Counted from the first letter of the stretch, positions 14,416 through 22,879 are shown. The stretch is DNA of 40,193 nt from Nioella sp964229645 (GCF_964229645.1 NZ_CAXREX010000103.1:1-40193), one strand, 5' to 3'. Numbers and translations: made by a program. The notes: a model not told the origin generated them from the sequence alone.

Positions 14416-15609
14416 TCAGAAGCTCAGCCCGATACCGGTGCCGATCACGAAGGCGTCAATGTTGTCGCCCGGTGTTCCGAAGCCGCCATCGCCCACGTCT
14501 TCACGATAGCTCACATGGCCGAGGAAGACGCTCAGGTCCGTGCGCTCATCAGCCCGATAGCTGACACTGACGAAAGCGGAGCTGAGCTGGGCCCGCGGAC
14601 CGAAACCGATATGACGGTAATCGTTCATCTCGCCATGGAAATAGTCTATCCCGAAGGTCCAGGGCCCGCTGGCGTAGCTTGCGCCGACGCCGAAGGACTG
14701 GCCATCATATTCGCCGCCACCAGAAGACCCGTTCTGTTCAGCGAAAGACGCCCCGAATGAATAGTTTTGCAAGGTGATTTCGCCGCTGGTGCGGAACAGC
14801 GTCGGGTCGGCGGCGGGGTCATTCGTGTCGGCCACGCTGTAGGACGCGCCAAACATCACATCCACCCCGGCAAAGCTCCCAGCGTAATTCGCCCCGATAT
14901 CGAAAAGGTGGCAGGCATTGGTCGAACAGCCCGCCCTCGGCTGATCGCTGTTCGCGTAGGACACGCCGATCTGGAAGCCAGCAAAGCGCGGCGTGAAATA
15001 GGTGATGCGGCGGCCTTCGGTCAGCCCGTCATTCGCCGGGTTCGTGGTGCTGATCACGGACGAGCCGAACCCGAACGGGTTGGCGCGGCTGACGCCGGAC
15101 TGGTCCCCTTGCACCGGCACGATGTCATAGGCAAGGTCGGCCATCGCACCGCGGAATGATGTCTCATTGTACCCTCGATTGGTGGGGATATAGTCCGGCG
15201 AACTCGGATCATCGATGGGGCTGAGGTTAGAGGGGAAGATCCCCGCGCCCAAGTCGACGTCGTCCGCGCTGCCGAGAACAAGCGACCCAAAGCTGCCCGC
15301 AACAATGATTTCGGGTTCGTCGACACCTATCCCGTCGTTATCGGCTTCGAAGTCCATGCGTGCCGAAATCTTGAGTCCGTTGTCTAGAGTAATTGTCGGC
15401 AGAACGTAGATTTCCGAGTCAAATGCAATGCCGAGGCCATCGGTGTCATCAACCCCATTACCCGTAGCCGCATCGTTACTGGCATAGGCCACCATGGCAT
15501 TGTAATACCCGCCGAAACGGATGTCCCACTCCTCAGCCTGTGCAGTTCCGCCCGCAATAAATGTCAGCGAGGTTGCCGCGAGAAGCGCGGTCTTCATGCG
15601 ATAGGTCAT
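14416..15609 (-). CDS. Outer-membrane porin
   Basis: This 397-residue protein starts with a cleavable Sec signal (MKTALLAATSLTFIAGGTAQA, cleavage probably after AQA) and ends in phenylalanine (GTGIGLSF), the signal for insertion by the BAM complex. Alternating aromatic/glycine beta-strand pattern fills the rest, for example WDIRFGGYYNAMVAYAS and WTFGIDYFHGEMNDYRHIG. It matches the general trimeric porin family of alphaproteobacteria, which allows passive entry of small solutes. A short Cys pair near residue 232 (AGCSTNACHLF) may form a loop disulfide. ATG 15609 has AGGGGGA about 12 bases upstream; ATG 15597 would begin at the usual MKT of the signal peptide but lacks a binding site. Confidence 0.88.
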   Translation of the reverse strand: MTYRMKTALLAATSLTFIAGGTAQAEEWDIRFGGYYNAMVAYASNDAATGNGVDDTDGLGIAFDSEIYVLPTITLDNGLKISARMDFEADNDGIGVDEPEIIVAGSFGSLVLGSADDVDLGAGIFPSNLSPIDDPSSPDYIPTNRGYNETSFRGAMADLAYDIVPVQGDQSGVSRANPFGFGSSVISTTNPANDGLTEGRRITYFTPRFAGFQIGVSYANSDQPRAGCSTNACHLFDIGANYAGSFAGVDVMFGASYSVADTNDPAADPTLFRTSGEITLQNYSFGASFAEQNGSSGGGEYDGQSFGVGASYASGPWTFGIDYFHGEMNDYRHIGFGPRAQLSSAFVSVSYRADERTDLSVFLGHVSYREDVGDGGFGTPGDNIDAFVIGTGIGLSF

Positions 15610-15678
15610 TGCAAATCATCCCCCTGGTACCGTCCCGCTTTCACGGCGGACCTGGCAGGGAACGGCGTGAACCCCTTT

Positions 15679-15707
15679 TTTATATGGATTTCGAATAAGT
15701 ATCGAAA
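15679..15707 (-). promoter_or_regulatory. Possible porin promoter with inverted repeat
   Basis: On the minus strand, TTTCGA (15707-15702) and TATAAA (15684-15679) are separated by 17 bases. The -35 element is one arm of the inverted repeat TTTCGA-N7-TCGAAA (15689-15707). The patch is AT-rich between the divergent porin and RNase D genes. The -35 match to consensus is poor, so this is tentative. Confidence 0.35.
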
Positions 15708-15860
15708 GTTAAAACCCGCTGCAAAAGCGCCCCTGATCCACATGCGTTGCACATTTGACGCAGCAAAAGCGGGGGAAAACACCGTCTTGTCCCGGTCTGC
15801 GCGCCCGGGCAGGGCTGCTGACCCTTTTCATTCGCCGCGCTCTGACCTATCAGGTCTGGG

Positions 15861-17072
15861 TTGGCGGATGCCCCGCCCCAGAACAAGACCAAGAAGGATG
15901 GCAGTGCATTGCCCCAGACCCTGACCACGACCGAGGCGCTGGCCGCGTTCTGCGCCCGTGCCGCCCTTGAACCCTACGTCACCGTCGATACCGAGTTCCT
16001 GCGCGAGCGGACCTATTTCGCGCAGCTCTGCCTCGTGCAGATGGCGTTGCCGGGCGAGGACGAGGCAGATGCCGTTCTGATCGACCCGCTGGCCGAGGGC
16101 ATGTCGCTGGAGCCGCTTTACGAACTCTTCCGCAACGAGGCGGTGGTCAAGGTCTTCCACGCCGCGCGCCAGGACCTGGAAATTTTCCACGTCGATGGCA
16201 ACGTGATGCCGCGCCCGCTGTTCGACACGCAGGTCGCGGCGATGGTCTGCGGTTTCGGCGAACAGGTGGGCTACGAGACCCTGGTGCGCAAGATCGCCCG
16301 GGCGAGCCTCGACAAGTCGAGCCGTTTCACCGACTGGTCGCGCCGGCCGTTGTCGGAGGCACAGAAGAACTACGCGCTTGCCGATGTGACCCATCTGCGC
16401 CAGATCTACGAGCACCTGGCGGCCGAGCTGTCCCGCACCGGGCGCACCGCCTGGATGGAAGAAGAGCTGACCACGCTCACCGATCACGGCAACTACGTGG
16501 TCGATCCCGAAAACGCCTGGCGCCGGGTCAAGACGCGCACCAATTCCGGCAAGTTCCTTGCCGTGCTGAAGGAACTGGCCCGCTTCCGCGAGGAAACCGC
16601 GCAGAGCCGCAACATTCCGCGTAACCGGATCATGAAGGACGATGTGCTGCTGGAGCTGGCCTCGACCAAGCCACGCAGTGCGCAGGACCTGTCGAAATCG
16701 CGGCTCTTGCTGCGCGAAGCCCGCAAGGGCGACATCGCGGACGGCATTCTTGCGGCAGTGGAACGGGGGCTGGAAATGAACCCGGCCGATCACCCCAAGT
16801 TCGACAAGGCCCCCGACCGCTCGTCCCTGAACCCGGCGCTGGCGGATCTTCTGCGCGTTCTTCTCAAGGCCAAGGCCGAAGAGGCGGGCGTGGCGCAGAA
16901 GCTGATCGCGTCGAGCGCCGATCTCGACGATATCGCCTGTGGCGGGCGCGAGGGGCTGTGGGCGCATGGCTGGCGCTTCGAGGTCTTCGGCGAAGACGCG
17001 CTGCGCCTGTGCAACAGCGAGATCGCCCTTTCGGCCAAGGGCCAACGGGTGAAGATCATCAAGCTGCGCTGA
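15861..17072 (+). CDS. rnd: Ribonuclease D
   Basis: A DEDD-family 3'-5' exoribonuclease that trims tRNA and other structured RNA ends. The first catalytic motif is VTVDTEFLRERTYF (Asp and Glu near residues 43-45), the second is VKVFHAARQDLEIF, and the third is KNYALADVTHLRQIYEHL with Tyr and Asp. An HRDC domain follows (FLAVLKELARFREETAQSRN and PRNRIMKDDVLLELA), as in full-length RNase D. The start is uncertain: TTG 15861 gives 403 residues and TTG 15909 gives 387, and no ATG is available in frame before the catalytic domain. The length and domain order are normal. Confidence 0.93.
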   Translation: MADAPPQNKTKKDGSALPQTLTTTEALAAFCARAALEPYVTVDTEFLRERTYFAQLCLVQMALPGEDEADAVLIDPLAEGMSLEPLYELFRNEAVVKVFHAARQDLEIFHVDGNVMPRPLFDTQVAAMVCGFGEQVGYETLVRKIARASLDKSSRFTDWSRRPLSEAQKNYALADVTHLRQIYEHLAAELSRTGRTAWMEEELTTLTDHGNYVVDPENAWRRVKTRTNSGKFLAVLKELARFREETAQSRNIPRNRIMKDDVLLELASTKPRSAQDLSKSRLLLREARKGDIADGILAAVERGLEMNPADHPKFDKAPDRSSLNPALADLLRVLLKAKAEEAGVAQKLIASSADLDDIACGGREGLWAHGWRFEVFGEDALRLCNSEIALSAKGQRVKIIKLR

Positions 17073-17084
17073 GGCGCGGTCCTG

Positions 17085-17104
17085 CCCCCGGTTCAGACCG
17101 GGGG
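17085..17104. terminator. Hairpin between convergent rnd and lipoprotein genes
   Basis: CCCCCGGT (17085-17092) and ACCGGGGG (17097-17104) form a perfect 8-bp stem with a TCAG loop, located between the two stop codons. There is no T-run on either side, so termination efficiency is uncertain, but the position suits a shared terminator. Confidence 0.5.
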
Positions 17105-17105
17105 A

Positions 17106-17561
17106 TCAGCTGCGGCGCACGCTGCGCCGGTTCTGGGCCGCGATCACCACGATCGAACGAATGCCAGACAGGTCCTGGCGGCTGAGCGAGGTCCCCGCAA
17201 GGATTTCGCGCGATTGCTGCGTTCCGGGGCGGGTGTTGGGGTCCAACGGCTGGTAGACGCGGAATTCGAACACCAGTTCCCCGTTGTCGCGCCCGACCTC
17301 GACAAGGTCGGCCTCCCAGTAGCCCTGGCGGGGCGGCAGGCCCACGGCCCGCACGATGGCACCGCCCGGCATCGCATCGACATTGAGGCTGACGACCTGG
17401 GTGACAAGCTGGCGGTAGTCCGGGTCGCCTGCGACCGCCGTCTCTTCCACGGCGATGCGTTCCTCGCGGTCGCCGCCGAACCAGTTGAACGGGTTTAGCC
17501 GGGTTGCGCAGCCGGTCAGGCCGAGCACAACGATAAGGGCCACGAGTATGCGAGGGGTCAT
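17106..17561 (-). CDS. Putative lipoprotein of unknown function
   Basis: A 151-residue protein with a lipoprotein signal peptide: hydrophobic MTPRILVALIVVLGLTGC, a lipobox LTGC with the modified Cys at residue 18, then ATRLNPFNWFGGDREERI. The residue after Cys is Ala, not Asp, so outer-membrane sorting is expected. The remainder (LVTQVVSLNVDAMPGGAIVR, GYWEADLV, GELVFEFRVYQP) is a small beta-rich domain that I do not recognise. It converges with rnd and stands divergently from sufE. Confidence 0.78.
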   Translation of the reverse strand: MTPRILVALIVVLGLTGCATRLNPFNWFGGDREERIAVEETAVAGDPDYRQLVTQVVSLNVDAMPGGAIVRAVGLPPRQGYWEADLVEVGRDNGELVFEFRVYQPLDPNTRPGTQQSREILAGTSLSRQDLSGIRSIVVIAAQNRRSVRRS

Positions 17562-17681
17562 CGACTGTCTCCGCCTGTCTAGTGCCCCTTGCCTAGCGCA
17601 TTGGCGGCAGGTTGAAAAGCGCCTCTGGACCTTTCACGGCCTTGGCCCTAGGTGTCGGGGCAGACCGAGACGGAGAGAGTG

Positions 17682-18116
17682 ATGGCCACCGACGCCTTCG
17701 AAGAGATTGCCGAGACCTTCGATTTCCTGGATGACTGGGAAGAGCGCTATCGTCACGTGATCGAGTTGGGCAAGGCCATGGAGCCGCTGGAAGACGCCTT
17801 CCGGGTGCCGGCGACCAAGGTCGATGGCTGCGCCAGCCAGGTCTGGATCCTGCCCGAGATCGAGGGCAAGGGACCGGGGGCGGTGTTCCGCTTTCGCGGC
17901 GACAGCGACGCGATGATCGTGCGCGGGCTCATTGCCGTGCTGCACGCGCTTTATTCGGGCCTGAACGTTGCGGATGTGCTGAAGGTGGACGCGGGCGCTG
18001 AACTGGCCCGGCTTGGGCTCAATGACCATCTCTCCTCGCAGCGCTCGAACGGGCTGCGGGCGATGGTCGAGCGTATCCGGCTTCTGGCGCAGGAGACCGC
18101 GGCACAGGCAGGGTGA
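17682..18116 (+). CDS. sufE: SufE-family sulfur acceptor
   Basis: SufE (144 residues) takes persulfide sulfur from the cysteine desulfurase SufS and passes it to the Fe-S scaffold. The acceptor Cys50 lies in the family motif KVDGCASQVWI; the conserved C-terminal helix includes HLSSQRSNGLRAMVERIR. ATG 17682 has GGAGAGA immediately upstream; the 10-residue upstream extension lacks homology. Other suf genes are not in the window, so it stands alone here. Confidence 0.93.
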   Translation: MATDAFEEIAETFDFLDDWEERYRHVIELGKAMEPLEDAFRVPATKVDGCASQVWILPEIEGKGPGAVFRFRGDSDAMIVRGLIAVLHALYSGLNVADVLKVDAGAELARLGLNDHLSSQRSNGLRAMVERIRLLAQETAAQAG

Positions 18117-18143
18117 CGGCGCGTCGGCGCGCGTGCCTCTGCC

Positions 18144-18839
18144 TCACTTTTGGGCCACGGATGCCAGTTCCCGTGCCAGGTCGCCATAGCCGGTAAAGCG
18201 CCGCTCGAAGGCGAGGCCGAGCCTCTCGGCCACCGCGCGCGCCTTCTCGGTCAGGGCCGGGTCGTCGGTCTGCGCCTGGTAGACCAGCTTGGTGTAATTT
18301 CCGAAATAGATGTCGCGCAGTTCCGGATGGCGGTCGAGCCCGAGCGGTCTGGTCACGAAGGCATCGAACTGCCGGGTCAGGAAATCGGTCAGGTAGAAGG
18401 CGGTGACCTCGTCATCATGCGCGGCAAAGGCGGCATTTCCCTCGAAGAAGGAATAGCAATGCGGGCCTTGCAGCATCTCGACCCCGAGTGCCGCGCAGCG
18501 CGCCTGCAAGAGTCCCCCGGTGCCGCAATCGGCATAGACCACGAAGACGTCGTCATAGCTGTCGCGGTGCCTGGTCACCGCGGCTTCCACCGCGTCGGGG
18601 ATGCGCTCGGGCGCATTGTGCAGGATCGCGGGCAGGCAGTGCAGGTCGAGGTGATCCCAACCATTGAGCCGCTTCAGCGCCACGATTTCATGGGCCAGAG
18701 CCCCGCAGGCCAGCAGCAGGATGCGGCCCCGGCCTGCCGCCGCAACGCCTGCGGTGGTCAGGGCCCCGTCCTCCAGCGCTGCGCCGGGGGCCAGGGGGGC
18801 GGGGCGGTCCGATGACCGGTCGGGGCGGGGGCGGCGCAT
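18144..18839 (-). CDS. DUF1638 protein
   Basis: A 231-residue cytosolic protein of the DUF1638 family. Conserved stretches are ILLLACGALAHEI near residue 40, LHCLPAILHNAPERIPDAVE near residue 65, VYADCGTGGLLQARC near residue 102 and the aromatic GPHCYSFFEGN near residue 124; the repeated Cys residues suggest metal or cofactor contact. The function is not established. As I recall, family members are often encoded beside corrinoid methyltransferase systems, and here the corrinoid and homocysteine modules of methionine synthase lie 2-5 kb away on the same strand. ATG 18839 is preferred; it is four bases after the stop of a small membrane protein gene. Confidence 0.75.
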   Translation of the reverse strand: MRRPRPDRSSDRPAPLAPGAALEDGALTTAGVAAAGRGRILLLACGALAHEIVALKRLNGWDHLDLHCLPAILHNAPERIPDAVEAAVTRHRDSYDDVFVVYADCGTGGLLQARCAALGVEMLQGPHCYSFFEGNAAFAAHDDEVTAFYLTDFLTRQFDAFVTRPLGLDRHPELRDIYFGNYTKLVYQAQTDDPALTEKARAVAERLGLAFERRFTGYGDLARELASVAQK

Positions 18840-18843
18840 CGGC

Positions 18844-19011
18844 TCAGCCCCGGCGCGCGAGGACGAGCCGCGCCAGTAGCGCGAGACCGGCCAGGGCGGG
18901 CAGGGCCCCGGCCAACTGGCCCGGGCCGCCCGCGACAAGTGACGCGACCAGGACCGTCAGGCCACCGGCGGTCAGAACAAGGGCGATGAGAAGGGCAAAG
19001 CGCATATCCAT
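18844..19011 (-). CDS. Small hydrophobic membrane protein (55 aa)
   Basis: An ORF of 55 codons reads MDMRFALLIALVLTAGG, then a second hydrophobic stretch (LTVLVASLVAGG), a short GPGQ turn, a third hydrophobic stretch (LAGALPALAGLALLARLVL) and a basic ARRG end. Two transmembrane helices are likely, with the positive end in the cytoplasm. The start may be ATG 19011 or 19005. Its stop is four bases from the DUF1638 start, which supports a two-gene transcript. I do not recognise a family; in high-G+C DNA a chance hydrophobic ORF cannot be excluded. Confidence 0.5.
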   Translation of the reverse strand: MDMRFALLIALVLTAGGLTVLVASLVAGGPGQLAGALPALAGLALLARLVLARRG

Positions 19012-19042
19012 GCCGCCAATATAGGCAGCGCGCGCGCGCAGG

Positions 19043-19924
19043 CTAGGGGCGCGGGCGACCTGCGGTGGCCTGCCCGCGACGGGCGGGCATCTGGATCAGC
19101 GCAAGCCCTGCAAGGATCACCGCCCCGCCGAGCCAGTCCATCGCGCCGGGCCGTTCGCCCAGCACGAGGCCGGAAACCGTCAGGCCCACCACCGGAATGA
19201 GCAGCGCGAAAGGTGTGACCGCCGCTGCCGGGTGCCGCGACAGAAGCAGCCCCCAAAGCGAGTAGCCCAGGACCGTCGAGGCGAACGCCACATAGGCCAC
19301 CGAAAGCCAGCCGCGCGGGCTGAGTCCCGCCAGAAGCGCAAAGGGCGCGGGATCCTCCAGCGCCATCGACAGCGCCAGCATCGGCACCGGGGGCACGAGG
19401 CTTGCCCAGATGAACAGCGCCAGCATGTTCACCGCGCCCACGCGGCGCAGCACCAGGTTGCCCAGGGCCCAACTGAGGGCGGCCAGGAAGATCAGCCAAA
19501 GCCCCGCGAGGGTCACGTTGCCCCCGGCCGACAGGGCGAAGACGCCGACCCCAAGCAGGGCCACCGCCAGCCCGGCGACCTGGCCCGCCCGCAGCCGTTC
19601 TCCGAAGACCAGGAAGGCCAGCAGGATCGTCAGCGGCGCCTGCATCTGGATGAGGAGCGACCCGAGCCCGGCTGTGGCATCTGCGCGCAGGGCGGAAAAG
19701 AGAAAGGCGAACTGGCCCATGTTGATGAGCGCCCCGACGGCGAGGATCTTCCACCAGGCCAGCGCGGGGCGCTTCAGCACCGCCAGCAGCGGCAACAGGA
19801 TCGCGAAGCGGAGCCCGACAAAGAGAAGCGGGGGCAGTTCCTCCAGCGCCAGTTTCATGGCGGTGAAATTGCTGCCCCAGGCCAGCACCACCAGGCCGAT
19901 CAGCACCAGGTCACGCGGCGGCAT
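19043..19924 (-). CDS. EamA-family transporter (drug/metabolite exporter type)
   Basis: An inner-membrane protein of 293 residues with ten predicted helices, made of two five-helix EamA repeats (the first beginning LVLIGLVVLAWGSNFTAMKL, the second LWLIFLAALSWALGNLVLRR). This is the standard length and layout of the DMT superfamily, which exports metabolites, amino acids or drugs. The substrate cannot be deduced. Its start overlaps the 3' end of the metallophosphoesterase gene by 14 bases, so the two share a transcript. Confidence 0.88.
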   Translation of the reverse strand: MPPRDLVLIGLVVLAWGSNFTAMKLALEELPPLLFVGLRFAILLPLLAVLKRPALAWWKILAVGALINMGQFAFLFSALRADATAGLGSLLIQMQAPLTILLAFLVFGERLRAGQVAGLAVALLGVGVFALSAGGNVTLAGLWLIFLAALSWALGNLVLRRVGAVNMLALFIWASLVPPVPMLALSMALEDPAPFALLAGLSPRGWLSVAYVAFASTVLGYSLWGLLLSRHPAAAVTPFALLIPVVGLTVSGLVLGERPGAMDWLGGAVILAGLALIQMPARRGQATAGRPRP

Positions 19925-20654
19925 GGGGGGAAATCTCCTGCCGGCCCGACGGGGTCAGCAGGAAGGCGCGCCGTCCCTCGATGACCACGGTGGACAGGGG
20001 CCCGCCATAGGCTGCCCCGGTGTCGATCGCCAGCCGATTGCCGTGGTGTTCCACCCGGTCGACCGGGGTATGGCCATGCACCACGAGCGGGCCATGATCG
20101 CGGCTGTCGAGCAGGAACTCGTCGCGGATCCAGTAGAGGTCGGAGGGATCCTGGCGATCGAGCGGCACGCCGGGGCGAATGCCGGCATGCACGAAGAGGC
20201 AGTCCCCGAAGGCGCAGGACAGGGGCAGGGTGGCCAGGAAATCGCGTTCCGCCGCGCTGACCGCCGCCCGGGCCTGCCGGTGAAGCTGGTCTTCGGGCAG
20301 GTCGGGGTCCACGCCCCAGGAGGCCAGCGCCTGCCGGCCGCCGATGCGGGAGTGAAGATAGTCGAACTGGGGCCGCAGGCGCGGATCTCGGGCGGGGCTG
20401 TCGCCCAGGAAGAGGGCCAGCATGTTGTCATGATTGCCGCGCAGCACCGTCAGGCGCGGATCGCGGGCGGTTTCCGACATCAGGAAGCGCACCACGCCCC
20501 GGCTGTCGGGGCCGCGATCCACCAGGTCGCCGATCTGCACCACCGGCGCCGACGGATCGCCCGTTGCCCTGCGGTCAGCCGTGATGCGCGCCAGCGCCTC
20601 GTGCAACTGGTCGAGATGTCCGTGAACGTCCCCGATGGCATAAACCCGTGTCAT
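19911..20654 (-). CDS. Metallophosphoesterase (PPP-type Ser/Thr phosphatase/ApaH-like)
   Basis: This 247-residue calcineurin-like phosphoesterase shows all PPP-family motifs in order: GDVHGHLDQL near residue 8, GDLVDRGPDS near residue 42, RGNHDNML near residue 72, FVHAGIRPGV near residue 155 and VVHGHTPVD near residue 193. Two metal ions are expected. It could dephosphorylate proteins (as PrpA) or cleave dinucleoside tetraphosphates (as ApaH); size and motifs fit the former slightly better. It is the first gene of a pair with the EamA transporter. Confidence 0.87.
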   Translation of the reverse strand: MTRVYAIGDVHGHLDQLHEALARITADRRATGDPSAPVVQIGDLVDRGPDSRGVVRFLMSETARDPRLTVLRGNHDNMLALFLGDSPARDPRLRPQFDYLHSRIGGRQALASWGVDPDLPEDQLHRQARAAVSAAERDFLATLPLSCAFGDCLFVHAGIRPGVPLDRQDPSDLYWIRDEFLLDSRDHGPLVVHGHTPVDRVEHHGNRLAIDTGAAYGGPLSTVVIEGRRAFLLTPSGRQEISPHAAA

Positions 20655-20726
20655 GGCGCGAGATGACCCGAGCGGACGGGGAAAGGCAAGGCTTGGCCCC
20701 CTGGCTTTTGCCGCAGATCGGACCGG

Positions 20727-20767
20727 CGAAAAGAAAACCGCCCGGAGCGCGACGGCGCCGGGCGGTT
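20727..20767 (-). terminator. Rho-independent terminator of the corrinoid-protein gene
   Basis: AACCGCCCGG (20736-20745) and CCGGGCGGTT (20758-20767) form a perfect 10-bp stem with a 12-base loop. On the minus strand the stem runs into TTTTCTTTTCGC. It lies 24 bases after the stop codon of the corrinoid protein gene. Confidence 0.88.
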
Positions 20768-20790
20768 CCCCGTGTCAGATTGCGCTGGCC

Positions 20791-21492
20791 TCAGCCGGCA
20801 GCGGCCTGGTTGTGCTTGCGCGCAACGAATTTCTTGGCCGTTTCCACCGCCACGGCGGCATCGCGGCAATAGGCGTCGGCGCCGATGGCCTTGCCGAATT
20901 CGTCGTTGAGCGGCGCACCGCCCACCAGCACAATGTAATCTTCGCGGATGCCCTTTTCGACCATCGTGTCGATCACGACCTTCATGTAGGGCATGGTGGT
21001 GGTCAGAAGGGCCGACATGCCCAGGATGTCTGGCTGTTCGGTTTCCAGCGCTTCGAGATAGCTTTCCACGGCATTGTTGATGCCGAGATCCACCACTTCG
21101 AAACCCGCGCCTTCCATCATCATCGACACGAGGTTCTTGCCGATGTCGTGGATGTCGCCCTTGACGGTCCCGATCACCATCTTGCCCACGCGGGGCGCGC
21201 CGGTTTCGGCCAGCAGCGGCTTGAGGATGGCCATGCCGCCCTTCATCGCGTTGGCGGCCAGCAGCACTTCGGGAACGAAGAGGATCCCGTCGCGGAAGTC
21301 CTGGCCCACGATGGTCATGCCGCCCACGAGCGCCTCGGTCAGGACGCGATAGGGGGCCCAGTCGCGTTCCAGAAGGATGTTCACGCCTTCCTCGATCTCT
21401 TCCTTGAGACCGTCGTAAAGGTCGTCGAACATCTGCTGGACAAGCTCTTCATCGTCGAGCTCGGACAGGATGATTTCTTCTTCGTCGGACAT
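20791..21492 (-). CDS. Cobalamin-binding corrinoid protein (B12 module of split methionine synthase)
   Basis: A 233-residue protein with the two parts of a corrinoid carrier: an N-terminal helical cap domain (residues 15-95, including YRVLTEALVGGMTIVGQDF and FVPEVLLAANAMKGGM) and a Rossmann B12-binding domain with the signature Asp113-x-His115-x-x-Gly118 (GDIHDIGKN), then GMSALLTTTM and LVGGAPLND. His115 is the lower cobalt ligand. It carries a methyl group between methyltransferases. In Phaeobacter a protein of this type is, from memory, one component of a methionine synthase split into separate genes, and the homocysteine module lies 1.4 kb away here. ATG 21492 has GGGAG upstream. Confidence 0.9.
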   Translation of the reverse strand: MSDEEEIILSELDDEELVQQMFDDLYDGLKEEIEEGVNILLERDWAPYRVLTEALVGGMTIVGQDFRDGILFVPEVLLAANAMKGGMAILKPLLAETGAPRVGKMVIGTVKGDIHDIGKNLVSMMMEGAGFEVVDLGINNAVESYLEALETEQPDILGMSALLTTTMPYMKVVIDTMVEKGIREDYIVLVGGAPLNDEFGKAIGADAYCRDAAVAVETAKKFVARKHNQAAAG

Positions 21493-21596
21493 TGGTAGTG
21501 GCTCCCTGACCGCAGAGGGGTTTCGGTGATTTAGGTGACTTTTGCGCAGACCGCGCGAATCTGACGCGCTGAATTGCGACACGCGTGACGCCGTGA

Positions 21597-21616
21597 CCGA
21601 CCTAGGCGCAGGTCGG
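21597..21616. repeat. Inverted repeat in the divergent corrinoid/radical SAM intergenic region
   Basis: CCGACCT (21597-21603) and AGGTCGG (21610-21616) are a perfect 7-bp inverted repeat around a six-base centre. It lies between the divergent corrinoid protein and radical SAM genes and could be an operator or a leader hairpin. No T-run or recognisable riboswitch core accompanies it. Confidence 0.35.
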
Positions 21617-21653
21617 GCTTGGCAATGTTCCGTTTTTGTTCCATCCTGCCGTG

Positions 21654-22736
21654 ATGGAGTTCAAGGACAGTCTCGACAAGGCGCGCCGACCGGGGCGCGG
21701 GGCAGGGTTCAATCCGGCCAACCGCTTCGAACGGCACGACAGGGTGCAGGAGGCGGATGGCTGGCCGTGCGAAGAGGCGCTGCCGCCGCTGCGCACCGAG
21801 GTCAGCGACGAGCGCCCGCGCAGCGTGATCACGCGCAATCGCTCGCCCGACCTTGGCTTCGACCGTTCGATCAACCCCTACCGGGGCTGTGAACATGGCT
21901 GCATCTACTGCTTCGCGCGTCCCAGCCATGCCTATCTGGGGCTGTCGCCGGGGCTCGATTTCGAAACGCGGCTGATCGCCCGGCCCGATGCGCCGCAGGT
22001 GCTGGCGCGAGAGCTGTCGCGCCGGGGCTACCGGCCCGCGCCGATCGCGATCGGCACCAATACCGACCCTTACCAGCCGATCGAGCGGGACCGGCAGATC
22101 ATGCGCGGCGTGCTGGAGGTGCTGCGCGATTTTCGCCACCCGGTCGGGATCGTGACCAAGGGGACGCTGGTGGAGCGCGATATCGACATCCTGGCCGAAA
22201 TGGCGGGCGAGGGCCTGGCCAAGGTGGGCGTGTCGGTCACGACGCTGGATGCAGGGCTTGCCCGCGCGATGGAGCCGCGCGTGCCCACGCCTGCGCGCAG
22301 ACTGAGGATGATCGAGCGGCTGGCCGCGGCGGGCATCCCGGTGCGCCTGATGGTTTCGCCCATCGTGCCGGGTCTGACCGACCACGAGATCGAGCGCATT
22401 GTCGAAGCGGGTGCGGCGGCGGGGGTGCGGGCGGCCAGCATGATCACCCTGCGCCTGCCGCTGGAGGTTGCGCCGCTCTTCGGGGCATGGCTGGAGGAGC
22501 ATGTGCCACTGCGCGCGGCGCGGGTGATGGCGCGGTTGCGCGAGATCCATGGCGGGCAGGATTACAGCGCCGACTGGGGCACGCGGATGACCGGGCGCGG
22601 CGTTTACGCCGAGCTCATGCAGCGCCGCTTTGCGCGGGCGCTCCGGGCCGCCGGGCTGAGCCGGGACCTGCCGCCGCTGCGATGCGATCTCTTTGCCGTG
22701 CCGCCGCGCCCGGGCGACCAGCTGAGCCTGTTCTGA
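21654..22736 (+). CDS. PA0069-family radical SAM protein
   Basis: A 360-residue radical SAM protein. The cluster-binding cysteines are Cys79, Cys83 and Cys86 (RGCEHGCIYCFARP), followed by TIM-barrel strands: IGTNTDPYQPIERD near residue 137, VGIVTKGTLVERD near residue 166, VGVSVTTLD near residue 190 and LMVSPIVPGLTD near residue 233. It belongs to the Rv2578c/PA0069 family, related to spore photoproduct lyase-like proteins, whose reaction is unknown. ATG 21654 (or GTG 21651) is the start. The gene lies between the two methionine synthase module genes but on the opposite strand. A dispersed hairpin element follows 10 bases after the stop. Confidence 0.85.
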   Translation: MEFKDSLDKARRPGRGAGFNPANRFERHDRVQEADGWPCEEALPPLRTEVSDERPRSVITRNRSPDLGFDRSINPYRGCEHGCIYCFARPSHAYLGLSPGLDFETRLIARPDAPQVLARELSRRGYRPAPIAIGTNTDPYQPIERDRQIMRGVLEVLRDFRHPVGIVTKGTLVERDIDILAEMAGEGLAKVGVSVTTLDAGLARAMEPRVPTPARRLRMIERLAAAGIPVRLMVSPIVPGLTDHEIERIVEAGAAAGVRAASMITLRLPLEVAPLFGAWLEEHVPLRAARVMARLREIHGGQDYSADWGTRMTGRGVYAELMQRRFARALRAAGLSRDLPPLRCDLFAVPPRPGDQLSLF

Positions 22737-22746
22737 GAGGGCGGGA

Positions 22747-22798
22747 GCGAGGGGCCAGCCCCTCGCGCTCCCCGGGGTATTTTTGCAAAGAAGAAGGG
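22747..22798 (+). repeat. Dispersed hairpin/TATTTTT/AAGAAGAAG element, copy 2
   Basis: GCGAGGGGC (22747-22755) and GCCCCTCGC (22758-22766) form a perfect stem, followed by GCTCCCCGGGG, TATTTTT and GCAAAGAAGAAGGG. The arrangement and core match the element at 35-92. It follows the radical SAM stop by 10 bases and precedes a convergent gene, which fits a terminator role for the plus-strand transcript. Confidence 0.7.
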
Positions 22799-22830
22799 AA
22801 ATTTTAGTCAAATTGCAGAGGGATGAGGGG

Positions 22831-22873
22831 TGGCAGCGCCCAGGGTCGCCGGAGCCTTGGTCGGGCGCTGCCA
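22831..22873 (-). terminator. Hairpin after the homocysteine methyltransferase gene
   Basis: TGGCAGCGCCC (22831-22841) and GGGCGCTGCCA (22863-22873) form a perfect 11-bp stem with a 21-base loop, six bases after the minus-strand stop at 22880. No T-run follows directly on the minus strand, so it may act as an RNA 3'-end stabiliser or a weak terminator. Confidence 0.5.
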
Positions 22874-22879
22874 TCGATA

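Noticed and set aside
18840..18938. N-terminal extension of the DUF1638 protein to 18938
   Set aside because: The extension is Arg/Pro/Ser-rich without family similarity and overlaps the small membrane protein gene; ATG 18839 gives the usual N-terminus.
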